Shown here piece after piece: positions 53,714 through 64,000 of a stretch of 64,000 nt of DNA (position 1 is the stretch's first letter; each line of letters starts with the position of its first letter). Source of the stretch: Macrostomum hystrix (Eukaryota > Platyhelminthes > Macrostomidae); the NCBI GenBank assembly GCA_950097015.1, contig CATNEN010000003.1, positions 15,320,001 to 15,384,000 of the forward strand, written 5' to 3'. The position numbers and the translations under genes are program-made. A model generated the notes under the pieces. That model was not told the DNA's origin, searched no databases, and was given only the letters and a program-made list of their open reading frames with translations.

Positions 53714-54285
53714 CTTCTACGCTTATTGCTGCCTTTTTTCCTGAAGCAACTGTTTGTCGGACAAGCGGGAAAATCGATCAAAAATTTGTTCGTCCGGGGG
53801 CGACAAAATTTAAGCTTTGCAGTTCGGAGTGAGGTGGGCAGTCAGCGATTGTTTGTCGCCCATTGGCTGTGGCAACGGTAGAAAGGCATTCTAATGGCAG
53901 CAGATGGAAAATTAAATGGGAAATTAATGACAAATTTGTAGATTCAGCTTGAGATCTTTACCTGGGCGACATCGTTATGGTAGCGATGATTTGTCCTTCC
54001 AAGAACTATGTAGGTTAAACTAAGCCACACAAGCCTGAGTTACTAATTTAAGAAGTCAAGAAGCACACTGGATTGTTTTAAAAAGCAAAACATATATTTT
54101 TATACGTAAATGTGATATTACTAAAAATCAATGCGCCATAATTATAAATCTATAAGCGTTTCTTAGAAATAGAGCGCCATTCTCGGAAATCTAAAAAGCA
54201 ATTCTAAGAAATCAAGCCACGGTTCTTGAAAAGCAAAAAGCTTTTTTTAGAAACGAATATGTCGTGTTAGAAATAAAGGCGCCAT
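53714..54285. other. Upstream flank of the GPCR gene
   Basis: Presumed 5' UTR/promoter region. No clear TATA box or initiator that I can defend. Confidence 0.4.
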
Positions 54286-54289
54286 TCTT

Positions 54290-54800
54290 AGAAAAATATT
54301 TTCTTAGAAATCAAGCCATCATTCTTAGAAATCAAGCCATCATTCTTAGAAATCAAGCCACTATTCTTAGAAATCAAGCCACCATTCTTAGATATCAAAA
54401 TGCTTTTCTTAGAAACGAAGATACTATTCTAAGAAATCAACGCGCCATTCTTGGAAATCAAGCCACCATTCTTAGAAACAAAAACACTTTTCTTAGAAAT
54501 CAAGGCGCTACTCTTGGAAATCAAGCCACCATTCTTAGAAATCAAGCCACCATTCTTAGAAATCAAGCCACCATTATTAGAAATCAAGCCACCATTCTTA
54601 GAAATCAAGCCACCATTCTTAGAAATCAAGCTACCATTCTTAGAAATCAAGGCGCCATTCTTGGAAATCAAGCCACCATTCTTAGAAATCAAGCCACCAT
54701 TCTTAGAAATCAAGCCACCATTCTTAGAAATCAAGCCACCATTCTTAGAAATCAAGCTACCATTCTTAGAAATCAAGGCGCCATTCTTGGAAATTAGAAA
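54290..54800. repeat. 21-bp minisatellite ATTCTTAGAAATCAAGCCACC (about 24 copies)
   Basis: Units vary at AAGGCGCC and AAGCTACC. Diverged copies extend on both sides (54160-54285, 54800-55010). Confidence 0.95.
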
Positions 54801-55010
54801 CCCACTAAAAAATCGAGCATTCTTGGAAAAAATTCATTTGCTATGACAGAAAAAACTCTTAGAAAAAAAAATTAATCAAGAAAGTTTTTCTCATTTTAAA
54901 TATTTGTGCGATTCTTAAATTCTAAAATTATTTCTTAAAATCCTAAACGAAATTTGAAGATAAAAATCTTAACGATAAAGTGTATAAGAAATGTCATTCT
55001 TAGAAATCAA

Positions 55011-57866
55011 GAATAATGGTTCTCAATACTCTACTCCGAAGATGATGCTTCTAATCTATGATGAGTATTAATTTTTACGCTAGGATCAAAATGACATATA
55101 CACTTCTTTAAAAATTATTTGAATTAAACTATATCCTAGTCGCAGGAACTGAAAATCATCAAAACGAGTCAAATCCAGTCCAAATTTGTTTGAGTATACA
55201 CTCGAACACAAAATATAAAACCTGCGAGAATAGTTATATATTCGGAAGATTTTAGCAAATGAAAAAAGACACTCTCAATAGAAATATTTTCCTATGAAAC
55301 TCGATATCTCAAAAGCGTGATCTTGTGCAAGTGCCAATTGAGGATGGTACTGCTACAGAGAAGCAGCTGATTGTTTGTAAGTCGAAATGCTTCAAAGTAC
55401 TCGTAGTTGCGTGAGATCTCGCAAGATTAAGTCTGCATATGGGACCTTAATCCCTTTATGCTTCAACTGCATAGTTAGCCAGCTAGCTGCAAAATTAATT
55501 ACTTGTCTGATTAATTTTAATCGCAAGGCGAATCTATTTTGCGTCATCTCTAGACAGAGGGGATAAATTTCGAATTAAGTTCACTAAGAACAGTAAAAAA
55601 TACATTTTTTGTATCTGTATCTCACAAAATATTCAACCGATCGCCATAAAAATCCAGAAAGCGGGCTAGAATTTTCTGGAATCACAAAACATTGACATCG
55701 TCGGCTTTGAAAGTTCACTATAATAAGCGGAAAATTTTGAAAACGAAAATTGGTCATTCGGTTTTGGGGCTATTAATTGTGAAGGAGGCAGAGAGTTAGT
55801 AGTATGACAAGCGCATGTTTCAGATAAAAATTCGTGTCTTTTCAACTAGATAGAATAGAGACTCGGGTTCTTCTCCAGTGTTTCATCTCTCCGAAGAAAA
55901 CTCGAATGTCCTCATGTGTCATGTAATAATTCTCCAGCTCATAACCAATATGTATCAAAAGCTTGCACACATTTAAATAACGAACTACTCGTACTTTGAT
56001 ATATTTTTTTAATATTTATTTTTCTTAATAAGATTTAATTTTTGTGACTACGAAGAGTTAATACATATACAAGTATTTGAGCACAAACGGACGTTCGGGC
56101 AAAAATACTGTGGACAACTATTACAATAATTCACGTCTACTAAAGTGTAATTACTGAATTTACATACAGTAACGGTTAGACGATCAACTTAAAAACACGC
56201 TGTTAAGACAAGTTATAGTAAAACACAATTTGACAAAGGATTAAGTAACACAGACAAAAAACGAAAATAAAAAAAGAGCTCAAAACAATCGCTTAGGATT
56301 GACAATTTTTTGATAATGAAAAACGAACTGACGAAAGTACATTTTCAAATAACAATGCTTGAACTTCCAAGAACGAGCAAAGTTTTGCCTGAAGCTAAAA
56401 CTAGACCATGCATGCTAAAAATGTAGCGCATATACTCGGAATGTAACAAATAACGCACAACATAATTTAATAGTTGGTCATAAAATAGTCAAACAAAAAA
56501 CTATGGAGACATCAATTCAGAAACTTTGCTTGCATTGTTACAAAAATGGAAAACTTTATAAACTTTATTATGTAACGGTATGTTTTCGTGTAGATATACG
56601 TTTTCATTTTGTAAATACGTTTTCGCCTTATAAAAATAATCATAAAAATCTTAAAGTTAAAAATGCGCCAAAAAATAAACAATTTGTTTTACTTCTAACC
56701 GTAGCAATAATAATACGTATAAAATCCTTTTGTTTTAATGACTACCGTATAAAATTATATTGCTAAAATCCGCCATTTTAACAAATGCGAAATCCCGTGT
56801 GTATAAATAGCCGCAACTTTCAGACAGAAAAATAACCTTGCAGTAGTTGTTGTTAAAACTAAAAAAAACTTTGTGAGTAAACTTGAAAGTCCTTGAAAGT
56901 CGTTGTTTGAAAGTGTTTATCCAAGATATAAAAAGAGTGCCTTGAAAAGAGGTGTATTGTGTTATTTATTTCAAGAGAGGAGAACATTGAGGAATATACT
57001 CAGAATTTAAGAACCATACTCAGAATTATACTAAGAACCATACTCAGAATTATACTAAGAACCGTACTAAGAATTATACCCAGCTAGATTTATACCAAGA
57101 TTATTATTATTACAAAAGGGAAACCGCAAAACTCTAATCTCGGGGACGCCTAATTGACTGGAAACGCATACAGTTGCCTAATTACCGCTCGTGCAATACA
57201 TACGCTACCATAATGAGGAGTTAAAACGGCCCATTTAAGGACCGCCAGTCTAAATATCTATTAAATTGAGACAGCAGCAGTGAGATCCGCCCTGGTACAG
57301 CTTTGGTGCCATTAAAATTAAAGCCAGTATTGTTTAAACACGCATATTACAACTTTAATAACAGCGGTGGGATTAGCATTATTGGAATTTAGAGTTTAGT
57401 AAGAAATTAGAAAGAGGCCTACGACAATTAGAAATAAAACTTAACTTCTTCGTTATCTTGTATATAGTTCAAAATGTTACAAGAAATAATTATTTCTAAA
57501 CGTCATGTTTATCTTGCGCGAATTCAAACTTCATCATGGTTCGTTTCTAACGCTTCAGAATTTTGTCGATTCCGTCAGAACCAGAACTGATTATGAAATT
57601 TCAGGAAATTTATATATTATACTCGTAAATTATTAAATGTAATTACGATTCATACTTAATATAAGACCAAGATGAAGATTAATAAAGTAGTTCTGAAACT
57701 CAATAAATGCTTCTATAAAAATCGTTTTGGGAGGTACGAGTAGGATCTTGATCTGATTCCGGTATGATTAGAATCAGGAAAATCTTGAGTTTAGCGCAAA
57801 TTCAAATTAATTCAATGCAATATATGGCGTGAATTTAAATTCTCAAAAACTATTTTTCGCGCGAAT
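55011..57866. other. Intergenic between GPCR and the gene at 57.9 kb
   Basis: AT-rich. A TATA box (GTATAAATAGCC near 56802) is followed at 57005-57085 by a small repeat of CATACTCAGAATTATACTAA. The segment 55625-55720 shares short blocks (CGCCATAAAAATCCA, ATCACAAAACAT) with the minus strand at 29800-29940, suggesting an old dispersed element. No protein gene seen. Confidence 0.45.
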
Positions 57867-58222
57867 TTAAACTTCACACTCAGATGAATCCATTGGCCTA
57901 TTAGTCACGATCACAAGGCTGGATGTTGGTCTTTGCTGCTGCTGCTGCTGATGTTGCTGATGCTGATGATGATGCTGATGATGATGCTGATGCTGCTGCT
58001 GATGCTGGTGCAGCATGGACGATCGCCTTCTATGAGCGGCTCCGGTTTCGATTCCGGTGGCAGCCGCAGCAGCCAACGATAACCGACGTCGCACCGGTGC
58101 TGGCCGTGGCAGCCAGTCCAACTGTGGATCGTCAAAGTCGCCAACTCCGTAATCGGAGCGTCGACGTTGCAGCTCCTTCATGATGCGACAGAATTCCTGG
58201 CGTAGAAATTGGTCCGATTCTA

Positions 58223-58259
<37 letters not shown>

Positions 58260-58502
58260 ATGATGAAGCATCTCAGTCGACTGCAGTCGTGATTGGACAT
58301 CTACAAGTCGTTGCTCCAGCTCTGCCTCAGTCTGGTTCTCTGGCTGCAGAAGTGCAGCCTCTGGCAAATAGTTCTGCTGCTGCTGCTGCTGCCGTTGCTG
58401 TCGCTGTCTTGGCGGACGATTTGACAAGCCGGTGCCGACTCGAAATTCGAACGCGTCCGATGGAATTCGCCGGTGCTCAAGCAGCTGAGCTAGAGAAGCT
58501 AG
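57867..58502 (-). CDS. Unrecognised gene, last exon with polyQ/H
   Basis: 212 codons including the stop at 57867-57869. Contains a CAG/CAA-coded run of about 12 Gln, a further Gln run and a Gln/His tract from mixed CAG/CAT repeats. Confidence 0.8.
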
Positions 58503-61500
58503 CTGCGAAAAATTATTTTACGATTTTTTAGTTGTAAAAGGATTCGAAATCGGGAGTAAAAAGGAAAGTAAAACGTTATTTTCTACTTACAGTAAGCTAA
58601 TCGCGTTTTAATTACCTTTTTGCCGATACAAAAACCTAAGCAAGCTATTATCCTGCATAATTATATCTGTCTTTAAAGGAGAACAAATATTTTAATTTCC
58701 TGTTCGCTTGAATTAACAATTGCTGGAAATATATTTTCAGAGATTATCCTACTAGTGGAATCTGTATGGGATTCCAGGTAATCCTCTCTAGCTACCATTA
58801 TTTCCTCTGGCTGGACTATGGACTCGGTGAAATATAATAAAATCCCTAAACGTAGTTAAATCCAAAACTAATAGTGTAATTAAGCTTATCTCTATATTCC
58901 ACGTCTTTAATTGTTTGCAAAGAAAATTATGTAAACTTAAAGTAATGAAAGAAGTACAAAGGAAGCGACACTGAAAATGGACAGCCAAAACTTTGGAAAG
59001 TAATATCGGAGACTGTAATTTGACATTTTCCAGCAACCGTGACAGCCTGCCAAAACTCGCATTTGACTCATCCAGTCCGTCAGATATTTACGCTCGTAGA
59101 TCGGAAAAAAGAAACAACTTATTTTTGCCTCAAAATAAGAATCAAAAATAAACAAAAATAAACATTAAAAAAGTTTGAAAGTTTGGAAATGTGCCGCAGA
59201 AAACTTCATAATTTAACTCGATCTCTCACTGACTATCCCCACTGATTGTCTGACTCTCAACTTTCTGACTGTCTGACTCTTAACTACCTGGCATTCTGAA
59301 TGTCTGACTCTTAACTACCTGGCATTCTGAATGTCTGACTCTTAACTACCTGGCATTCTGACTGTCTTACTCTTAACTACCTGGCATTCTGACTGTCTGA
59401 CTCTTAAATACCTGACATTCTGAATGTCTGACTCTTAACTACCTGAAATTCTGACTACCTGACTCTTAACTACCTGGCATTCTGAATGTCTGACTCTTAA
59501 CTACCTGACATTCTGACTGTCTGACTCTTAAATACCTGACATTCTGACTGTCTGACTCTTAACTACCTGACATTCTGACTGTCTGACTCTTAACTACCTG
59601 ACTCTCTGACTCTCTGACTCTCTGACTCTCTGACTCTCTGACTCTCTGACTCTCTGACTCTCTGACTCTCTGACTCAGAGGTGTAAATGGCAATCGTCTT
59701 AATATTCATAATTGTAATTGTCGAGTTTATTTTTATATGTTGAGTGGTTCATCCACCGCTTGCACAACAGTGCACAAATCGTGCATCACTAATCCATCCT
59801 CCGATTATAAAATAAAAGTGATACAATAGTCTTAGCTAAAATCAGAGATAATCCATCCAAGTTTCATTCTAATCATTTTCTGTCCTTAATCCTCTTCGTC
59901 TAGTTTGTTATACAAAACGAAAGGATGAGATTAAAATTTTCATTTCGAATTCTTGTATCTATTTATCTATTAGAGTGCTTTCGACAGTAACCTAAAAATA
60001 GTGCACGAGCATATTATGCCTTTGAATTTTTATTAACAAAATCTTGGCTTATAGTTAACAACTGAAATTTTACGTGGTAGAAATAATTAAATACATCGTT
60101 AAATTAAGATTTCATATAATTAGAATTTCCTAGATTTGTGATTTCCTAGAATTATGATTTCCTAGAATTATGATTTCCTAGAATAAATATTTTGTCGTAA
60201 TTATGATTTTTAGAATTTTAATTTCGTGGCATTGGGATTTCGAAAAATTAGGATTTCGTAGAAAAATGATTGCGAAGATTTAGCATTTCGAAGAATTGGA
60301 ATTTCATAGAACTGTGATTTTGAAAAATTGTGATTTAATAGAATTGTGCTCTCGTTGAATAAGGATTTCGTAGAATTGGCATTGCGAAGAATTGGGATAT
60401 CGTAGAATAATGGATTTCGTAGAAAAAATATTTCGGAGAAAAACGATTTCGTAGAAAAAGGATTTCGTAGAAATAGGATTTCGTAGAAAAAGGATTTCGT
60501 AGAATTGACATTGCGAAGAATTGGGATATTGTAGAATTGGGATATCGTAGAATTGGGATTTCGAAGAATTGGGATATTGTAGAATTCAGATATCGTAATT
60601 CGGTAGGATAGGATGATATATCAATTATGCCAGCTATACATGCTTCCAAAGCAGCGGCATGCCAATTAGTAAATAAGCAAACGCAACAGTCATCTGACTG
60701 GCCGGAAACACACAGCAAAATAAAGACAAAGTCGAAACCGCCCAAATTGGGTAGACATTTGCATGGGATGGCTCATTGCTGTCAGGGACAGCCAAATCCA
60801 AGTCACACATGCAACAGACAAGCAAGCAAGGATTTGGGACAAATTAGCGACCTCAAGCTGGCCCTGATCCGGGGGATAATGCATTGCCAACTTGGAAGTA
60901 CAACAACTGCTGCGTAGGCCTTTTGTTGTGTAGGGGTAGAATTAAGGGGGTGGAATGAAGGGAGTGGAATGTAGGGAGTAGAATGTGGGGAGTAGAATGT
61001 AGGGAGTAGAATGTGGGGAGTAGAATGTAGGGAGTAGAATTTGGGGAGTAGAATGTAGGGAGTAGAATGTAGGGAGTAGAATGTAGGGAGTAGAATGAAA
61101 GAAATGGAATGAAGGGAGTAGAATGTAGGGAGTAGAATGAAAGAAATGGAATGAAGGGAGTAGAATGTAGGGAGTAGAATATGGGGAGTAGAATGTACGG
61201 AGTAGAATGTAGGGAGTAGAATGAAGGTAGTGGAATGAAGGGAGTAGAATGAATACAGTAGAATGAAGGGAGAAGAAAGTGAAGAGTAGAATGAAGGGAG
61301 TAGAATGGAGGAATAGATAGGGAGTGGAATGAAGGGAGTGGAATGAAGGGAGTGGAATGAAGGGAGTGAAATGCATGGAGTAGAATGTAGGGAGTATAAA
61401 GAATGGAGTAGAAAGTAGGGAGCAGAATGAAGGGAGCAGAATGATGGGAATAGAATGAAGGGAGTAAAATGAAGGCAGTATAATATAGGGAGTAGAATGG

Positions 61501-64000
61501 CGAAAGGTCAGAACTGTTGCTCGAGTATTCGAGGAAAACTACGCGAAGGGTATCAGTGCCTGTGGAAATTCAGTCCAAGATTATTCCGTTGTAATTAATA
61601 TTGAAAAGTACAGTCGAAACTGTTCCTGCATTAGCAGCGGGATAATAATTATTTCAGGCCGTGGCTTGTAGAATGACCTACTATCACATCTCAATCCCTA
61701 GTCTCTAAGCCTGTGATTTAGGCATTGCAAATATTTAACGCCATTGAATGATTTAGTTTTCATTTAAATTTCGTAAAACCTATTATTTCCAAAGCATTCA
61801 TTTCATGCGGTTGATATTTTACTGTTGTCACCAAATGCTTTTCTATTTCTATCCAGTTTTCCTACCCTCATTTGATTGATTAGGGCTCGTGACAGCTCAC
61901 AATGCCTCACCGCAGGGACAATAGGGGTGGAGGAACAAATGAAATGATGTTTATTATATTTGATATAATTTTTTGTTTTACTCGTATGTAATTTTACCTT
62001 TATCATCAGCTAATTAATTTGTACTTAATTAGGAATGACATCTTTCTGAGAGGTCTGGAGTTCACATTCTAGTCCAGGCATGTAAGTTTGTGTCTTTGGA
62101 CGAGACACTTATTTCACCGAGTTCTCCCTAGCGACGACAATTAAGTGAGGCACACAGATTCTCCCTAGATTCTCCCTAGCGACGACAATTAAGTGAGGCA
62201 CACAGATTCTCCCTAGATTCTCCCTATAGCGACGCACACGGATACTGTAAGCAGGCATCCGCTCACACAGGTGTGTACCTGATACCACTGTAACTGATAC
62301 CTGTACACAGGCCTTGACTTTCTCGTCGTCAGGCAGTGTACACTCTCACTGTGCCTTGGAGGTTGGCCCTCAAGGGCGTAAATTGCACGACAAGCCCCCA
62401 AGCCTTCTCTCCGCGGCTGCACCCCAAATAAATGTGGCCTCGACGCGGAATCGAGCTCAGGGACCTTGACGCGATAGACAAACGCGTTAGATCGCTCTGC
62501 CACTGACCCCCCCCTGATGGCAGGTGATACCTCAGATGAAACTGTACCTGATTTCGCAGGCATTTTGCGATAAGTTTTGGTCTCGCCAGCTCACTAGAGG
62601 CAGCCAGGCAGACTTGATACTGTCCGGCGTACGCTGTCATGGTGGCAGACAACGGGGCCACGGATCTGGGCACCGGACTCCAGACGGCGATGCTAGAAAC
62701 TTGTCGCGCATCCAGGTGCACCGGACAGTCGCTAGGGCCTGCGCGCACGCACACAGCTCTACACGTTGAACTCAAAACGCCTTCGTCGTCTGAGCCATCC
62801 TCGTCGACAAAGTTCTCATGCTCCGGCGTTGAAACTGGACGTTGTCGACGATTTCTGAAATGCCAGACTAGCTGGTCGACTAGATCGCGTCGGCGCTGGC
62901 TCGCACCGTCGATTAGCCGACTCACCAGTCGGGTGTCCAACAGACTAGCTGCCGATTGAAACGTGACGGCGTTTCTGCCGTCTCGATTGCTCCGGTTGCG
63001 AAGCCGCTCGGATTGGCGCCGGGTAAGCCACAGACGCGGCAGGCCGCCTTCAGCGTTCAGAGCCAGACGACGCCAAACTGGCAAGCGGCGCCAGCGAGGC
63101 TCCATGGGGTCCATGTCGACGAAATCGGTATCTGAGTCATCGGAGCTGTCACTGTTGGACTGATGATCCACGATAGCGCGGCAATCGAATGGCACCTCGA
63201 CGCCAAGGAGCTGCTGGTAGGCTCGCAGCGCGCCAGCCAGCAAAGTGAGGAATAGATCCTGCTCCGTGGTTTGCGTCACCTGCGCGGTGGGTCGAGAAGA
63301 GGGAATATTGTACTCTAGTGTACTTTGATGCCCAATATTCTCTGAAACCCCGATGTGATCCCAAACCACGATGGAGCCACTGAATCCCCGATAATGGTGC
63401 TCCTAAACACTCAATGTTATTCCAAATCCTCGAAGGAGCTACGAAATCCCCAAGTGGCACTCCAAAATCATCAAGGTGCAATCCCAAATTCCCGGTGGCG
63501 CTCCCAAATCTACGATGTGATCCTAAATCCCCGTTGTGATCCCAAATCTCCGATGCGATCCCAAATCCTCGATGGAGCTACCAAATCCTCAAGTGGCACT
63601 CCCGAATCTACGACGCGATCCTAAATCCTCCATGGCGATCCTAAATCCCTTTTGGGATCCTAAATCCTCCATGGCGATCCTAAATCCCTTTTGGGATCCT
63701 AAATCCCTGATGTGATCCTAAATCCCTGATGTGATCCTAAATCCCTGATGTGATCCTAAATCCCTCATTTGATCCTAAATCTCCGATGGCACTCCCAAAT
63801 CCCAAGTAGCACTTCAAAAGCCCCGGGAACGCTCATTGATTTCCAATGCGCCCCCTCAAGAAGTCCCTCAGCAACCTAAGTAGTTGATCGCTTTGGGATT
63901 GTGCGAAAGAAAACCGCACAAGTAAAACTCACCTGTTGCGCTCGACGCATTAGACGGCCATCAAGTCGAATTTGCAGCATCCGAAGTGGTGCAGCCGATT
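57867..64000 (-). CDS. Unrecognised protein, C-terminal 477 residues; 5' end outside window
   Basis: Three exons, all in phase 0: 64000-63933 (partial), 63279-62548 and 58502-57867. Donors are CAACAG/GTGAGT and AATCAG/GTACAG; acceptors CCACCGCGCAG and TTTTTCGCAG. I do not recognise the family. The middle exon has an acidic Ser/Asp stretch (SDSSDDSDTDFVDMD) followed by a basic helical region (WRRLPVWRRL, RRQSERLRNRS, LLDTRLVSRLI, LVDQLVWHF). The last exon opens with LASLAQLLEHRR, then carries polyQ and His/Gln tracts and an RRRLSLAA basic patch, ending SSECEV. No signal peptide or membrane segment. Composition suggests a nuclear or cytoplasmic regulatory protein; that is inference. The middle exon's donor is the least certain (TCTA/GTGAGC is an alternative). 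Confidence 0.7.
58503..59250. other. Intron of the unrecognised gene, AT-rich
   Basis: No exon seen. Confidence 0.45.
59251..59680. repeat. 31-bp minisatellite passing into an 8-bp CTGACTCT repeat
   Basis: About 11 units containing CTGACTCTTAACTACCTGGC plus ATTCTGAATGT, then about ten pure CTGACTCT units from about 59598. The short unit is the start of the longer one, showing re-expansion of a sub-part. Confidence 0.95.
59681..60124. other. Intron, AT-rich, nothing recognised
   Basis: No supported feature. Confidence 0.45.
60125..60600. repeat. Degenerate GATTTCGTAGAATTGG tandem repeat
   Basis: Units of 15-20 bp around GATTTCGTAGAA, heavily diverged at the left and more regular from about 60400. 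Confidence 0.85.
60601..60939. other. Intron, unique and less AT-rich
   Basis: Short overlapping frames exist on both strands without recognisable protein features. I would not annotate a gene. Confidence 0.4.
60940..61500. repeat. 14-bp minisatellite GTAGGGAGTAGAAT (about 40 copies)
   Basis: Variants GAAGGGAGTGGAAT and GAAAGAAATGGAAT; strongly purine-rich on the plus strand. Confidence 0.95.
61501..62105. other. Intron, unique sequence
   Basis: Nothing recognised. Confidence 0.45.
62106..62226. repeat. Short tandem duplication of about 50 bp (2.5 copies)
   Basis: CCCTAGCGACGACAATTAAG and GAGGCACACAGATTCTCCCT occur twice in direct order, with a partial third copy at the SINE B boundary. 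Confidence 0.85.
62232..62510 (-). mobile_element. SINE family B copy
   Basis: This copy has the best tRNA-like head: on the minus strand GTGGCAGAGCGATCTAACGCG resembles an A box and CTGAGCTCGATTCCGCG a B box, as in tRNA-Leu-like genes. It has an extra ACCTGATACCACTGTAACTG stretch inside. Confidence 0.88.
62548..63279 (-). CDS. Unrecognised gene, middle exon
   Basis: 244 codons open between acceptor and donor, GC-rich compared with the flanks. The SINE B copy lies in the intron immediately after it (62232-62510). Confidence 0.75.
63480..63790. repeat. 19-bp minisatellite in the intron at 63.3-63.9 kb
   Basis: Units GATCCTAAATCCCTGATGT, regular at 63700-63775 and degenerate to the left (CGATGTGATCCCAAATC types). 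Confidence 0.9.
63933..64000 (-). CDS. Unrecognised gene, exon cut by window end
   Basis: Only one frame is open across the 68 bases; it codes for a basic segment (LRMLQIRLDGRLMRRAQQ) and ends at the consensus donor CAG/GTGAGT. Confidence 0.65.

Noticed and set aside
54264-54846. NQATILR- and EIKPPFL-type repeat frames
   Set aside because: By-products of the 21-bp minisatellite, open on both strands.
60627-60917. Small gene at 60.6-60.9 kb
   Set aside because: Competing frames on both strands of similar length, no splice context and no family resemblance.
62329-62547. 3' extension of the middle exon of the unrecognised gene
   Set aside because: The open frame continues past the CAG/GTACAG donor into the SINE B copy; the exon is better ended at 62548.

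Overview
The window looks like nuclear DNA from an invertebrate animal. The genes are spliced, with GT-AG introns and animal-specific families (a golgin, a MYST acetyltransferase, a JARID2-like protein, a mitochondrial ribosomal protein, a peptide GPCR). Coding exons are near 50% GC inside AT-rich non-coding DNA. There are animal-type LINE and tRNA-derived SINE copies and an extraordinary load of minisatellites. A spiralian (flatworm- or mollusc-like) source is my guess, not shown by the sequence.

Layout, left to right. 1-3129: a decayed LINE on the plus strand. Every host gene I can support is on the minus strand. 3677-11621: GCC2/GCC185 golgin, four exons, 1707 codons, ending in a GRIP domain. 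11.6-16.0 kb: SINEs and tandem repeats. 16055-16912: an exon matching the N-terminal PRC2-cofactor part of JARID2, without ARID or JmjC nearby. 17437-18315: main exon of mitochondrial ribosomal protein uL24m (MRPL24). 20759-23244: two-exon KAT6-type MYST acetyltransferase with a winged-helix N-terminus but no PHD fingers. 23.2-30.2 kb: AT-rich gap with two non-autonomous DNA transposons, one with a TA target duplication and one with 110-bp TIRs and a 9-bp duplication. 30206-53713: five-exon class A neuropeptide GPCR whose first intron is about 18.8 kb and over half tandem repeat. 57867-64000: the 3' end of an unrecognised gene with a polyQ/H tail.

Almost every intron and gap holds a different minisatellite (units 8 to 62 bp). 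Several units carry splice-site-like motifs in the gene's sense, as though arrays grew from the intron ends. One array is a cluster of nine perfect GTCACGTGAC palindromes; another repeats an AGGTCA-T-TGACC inverted repeat. The genes do not form one pathway, although KAT6 and the JARID2-like exon are both chromatin factors about 4 kb apart. Exon boundaries were read by eye from splice sites and phase; no transcript or database search was available.
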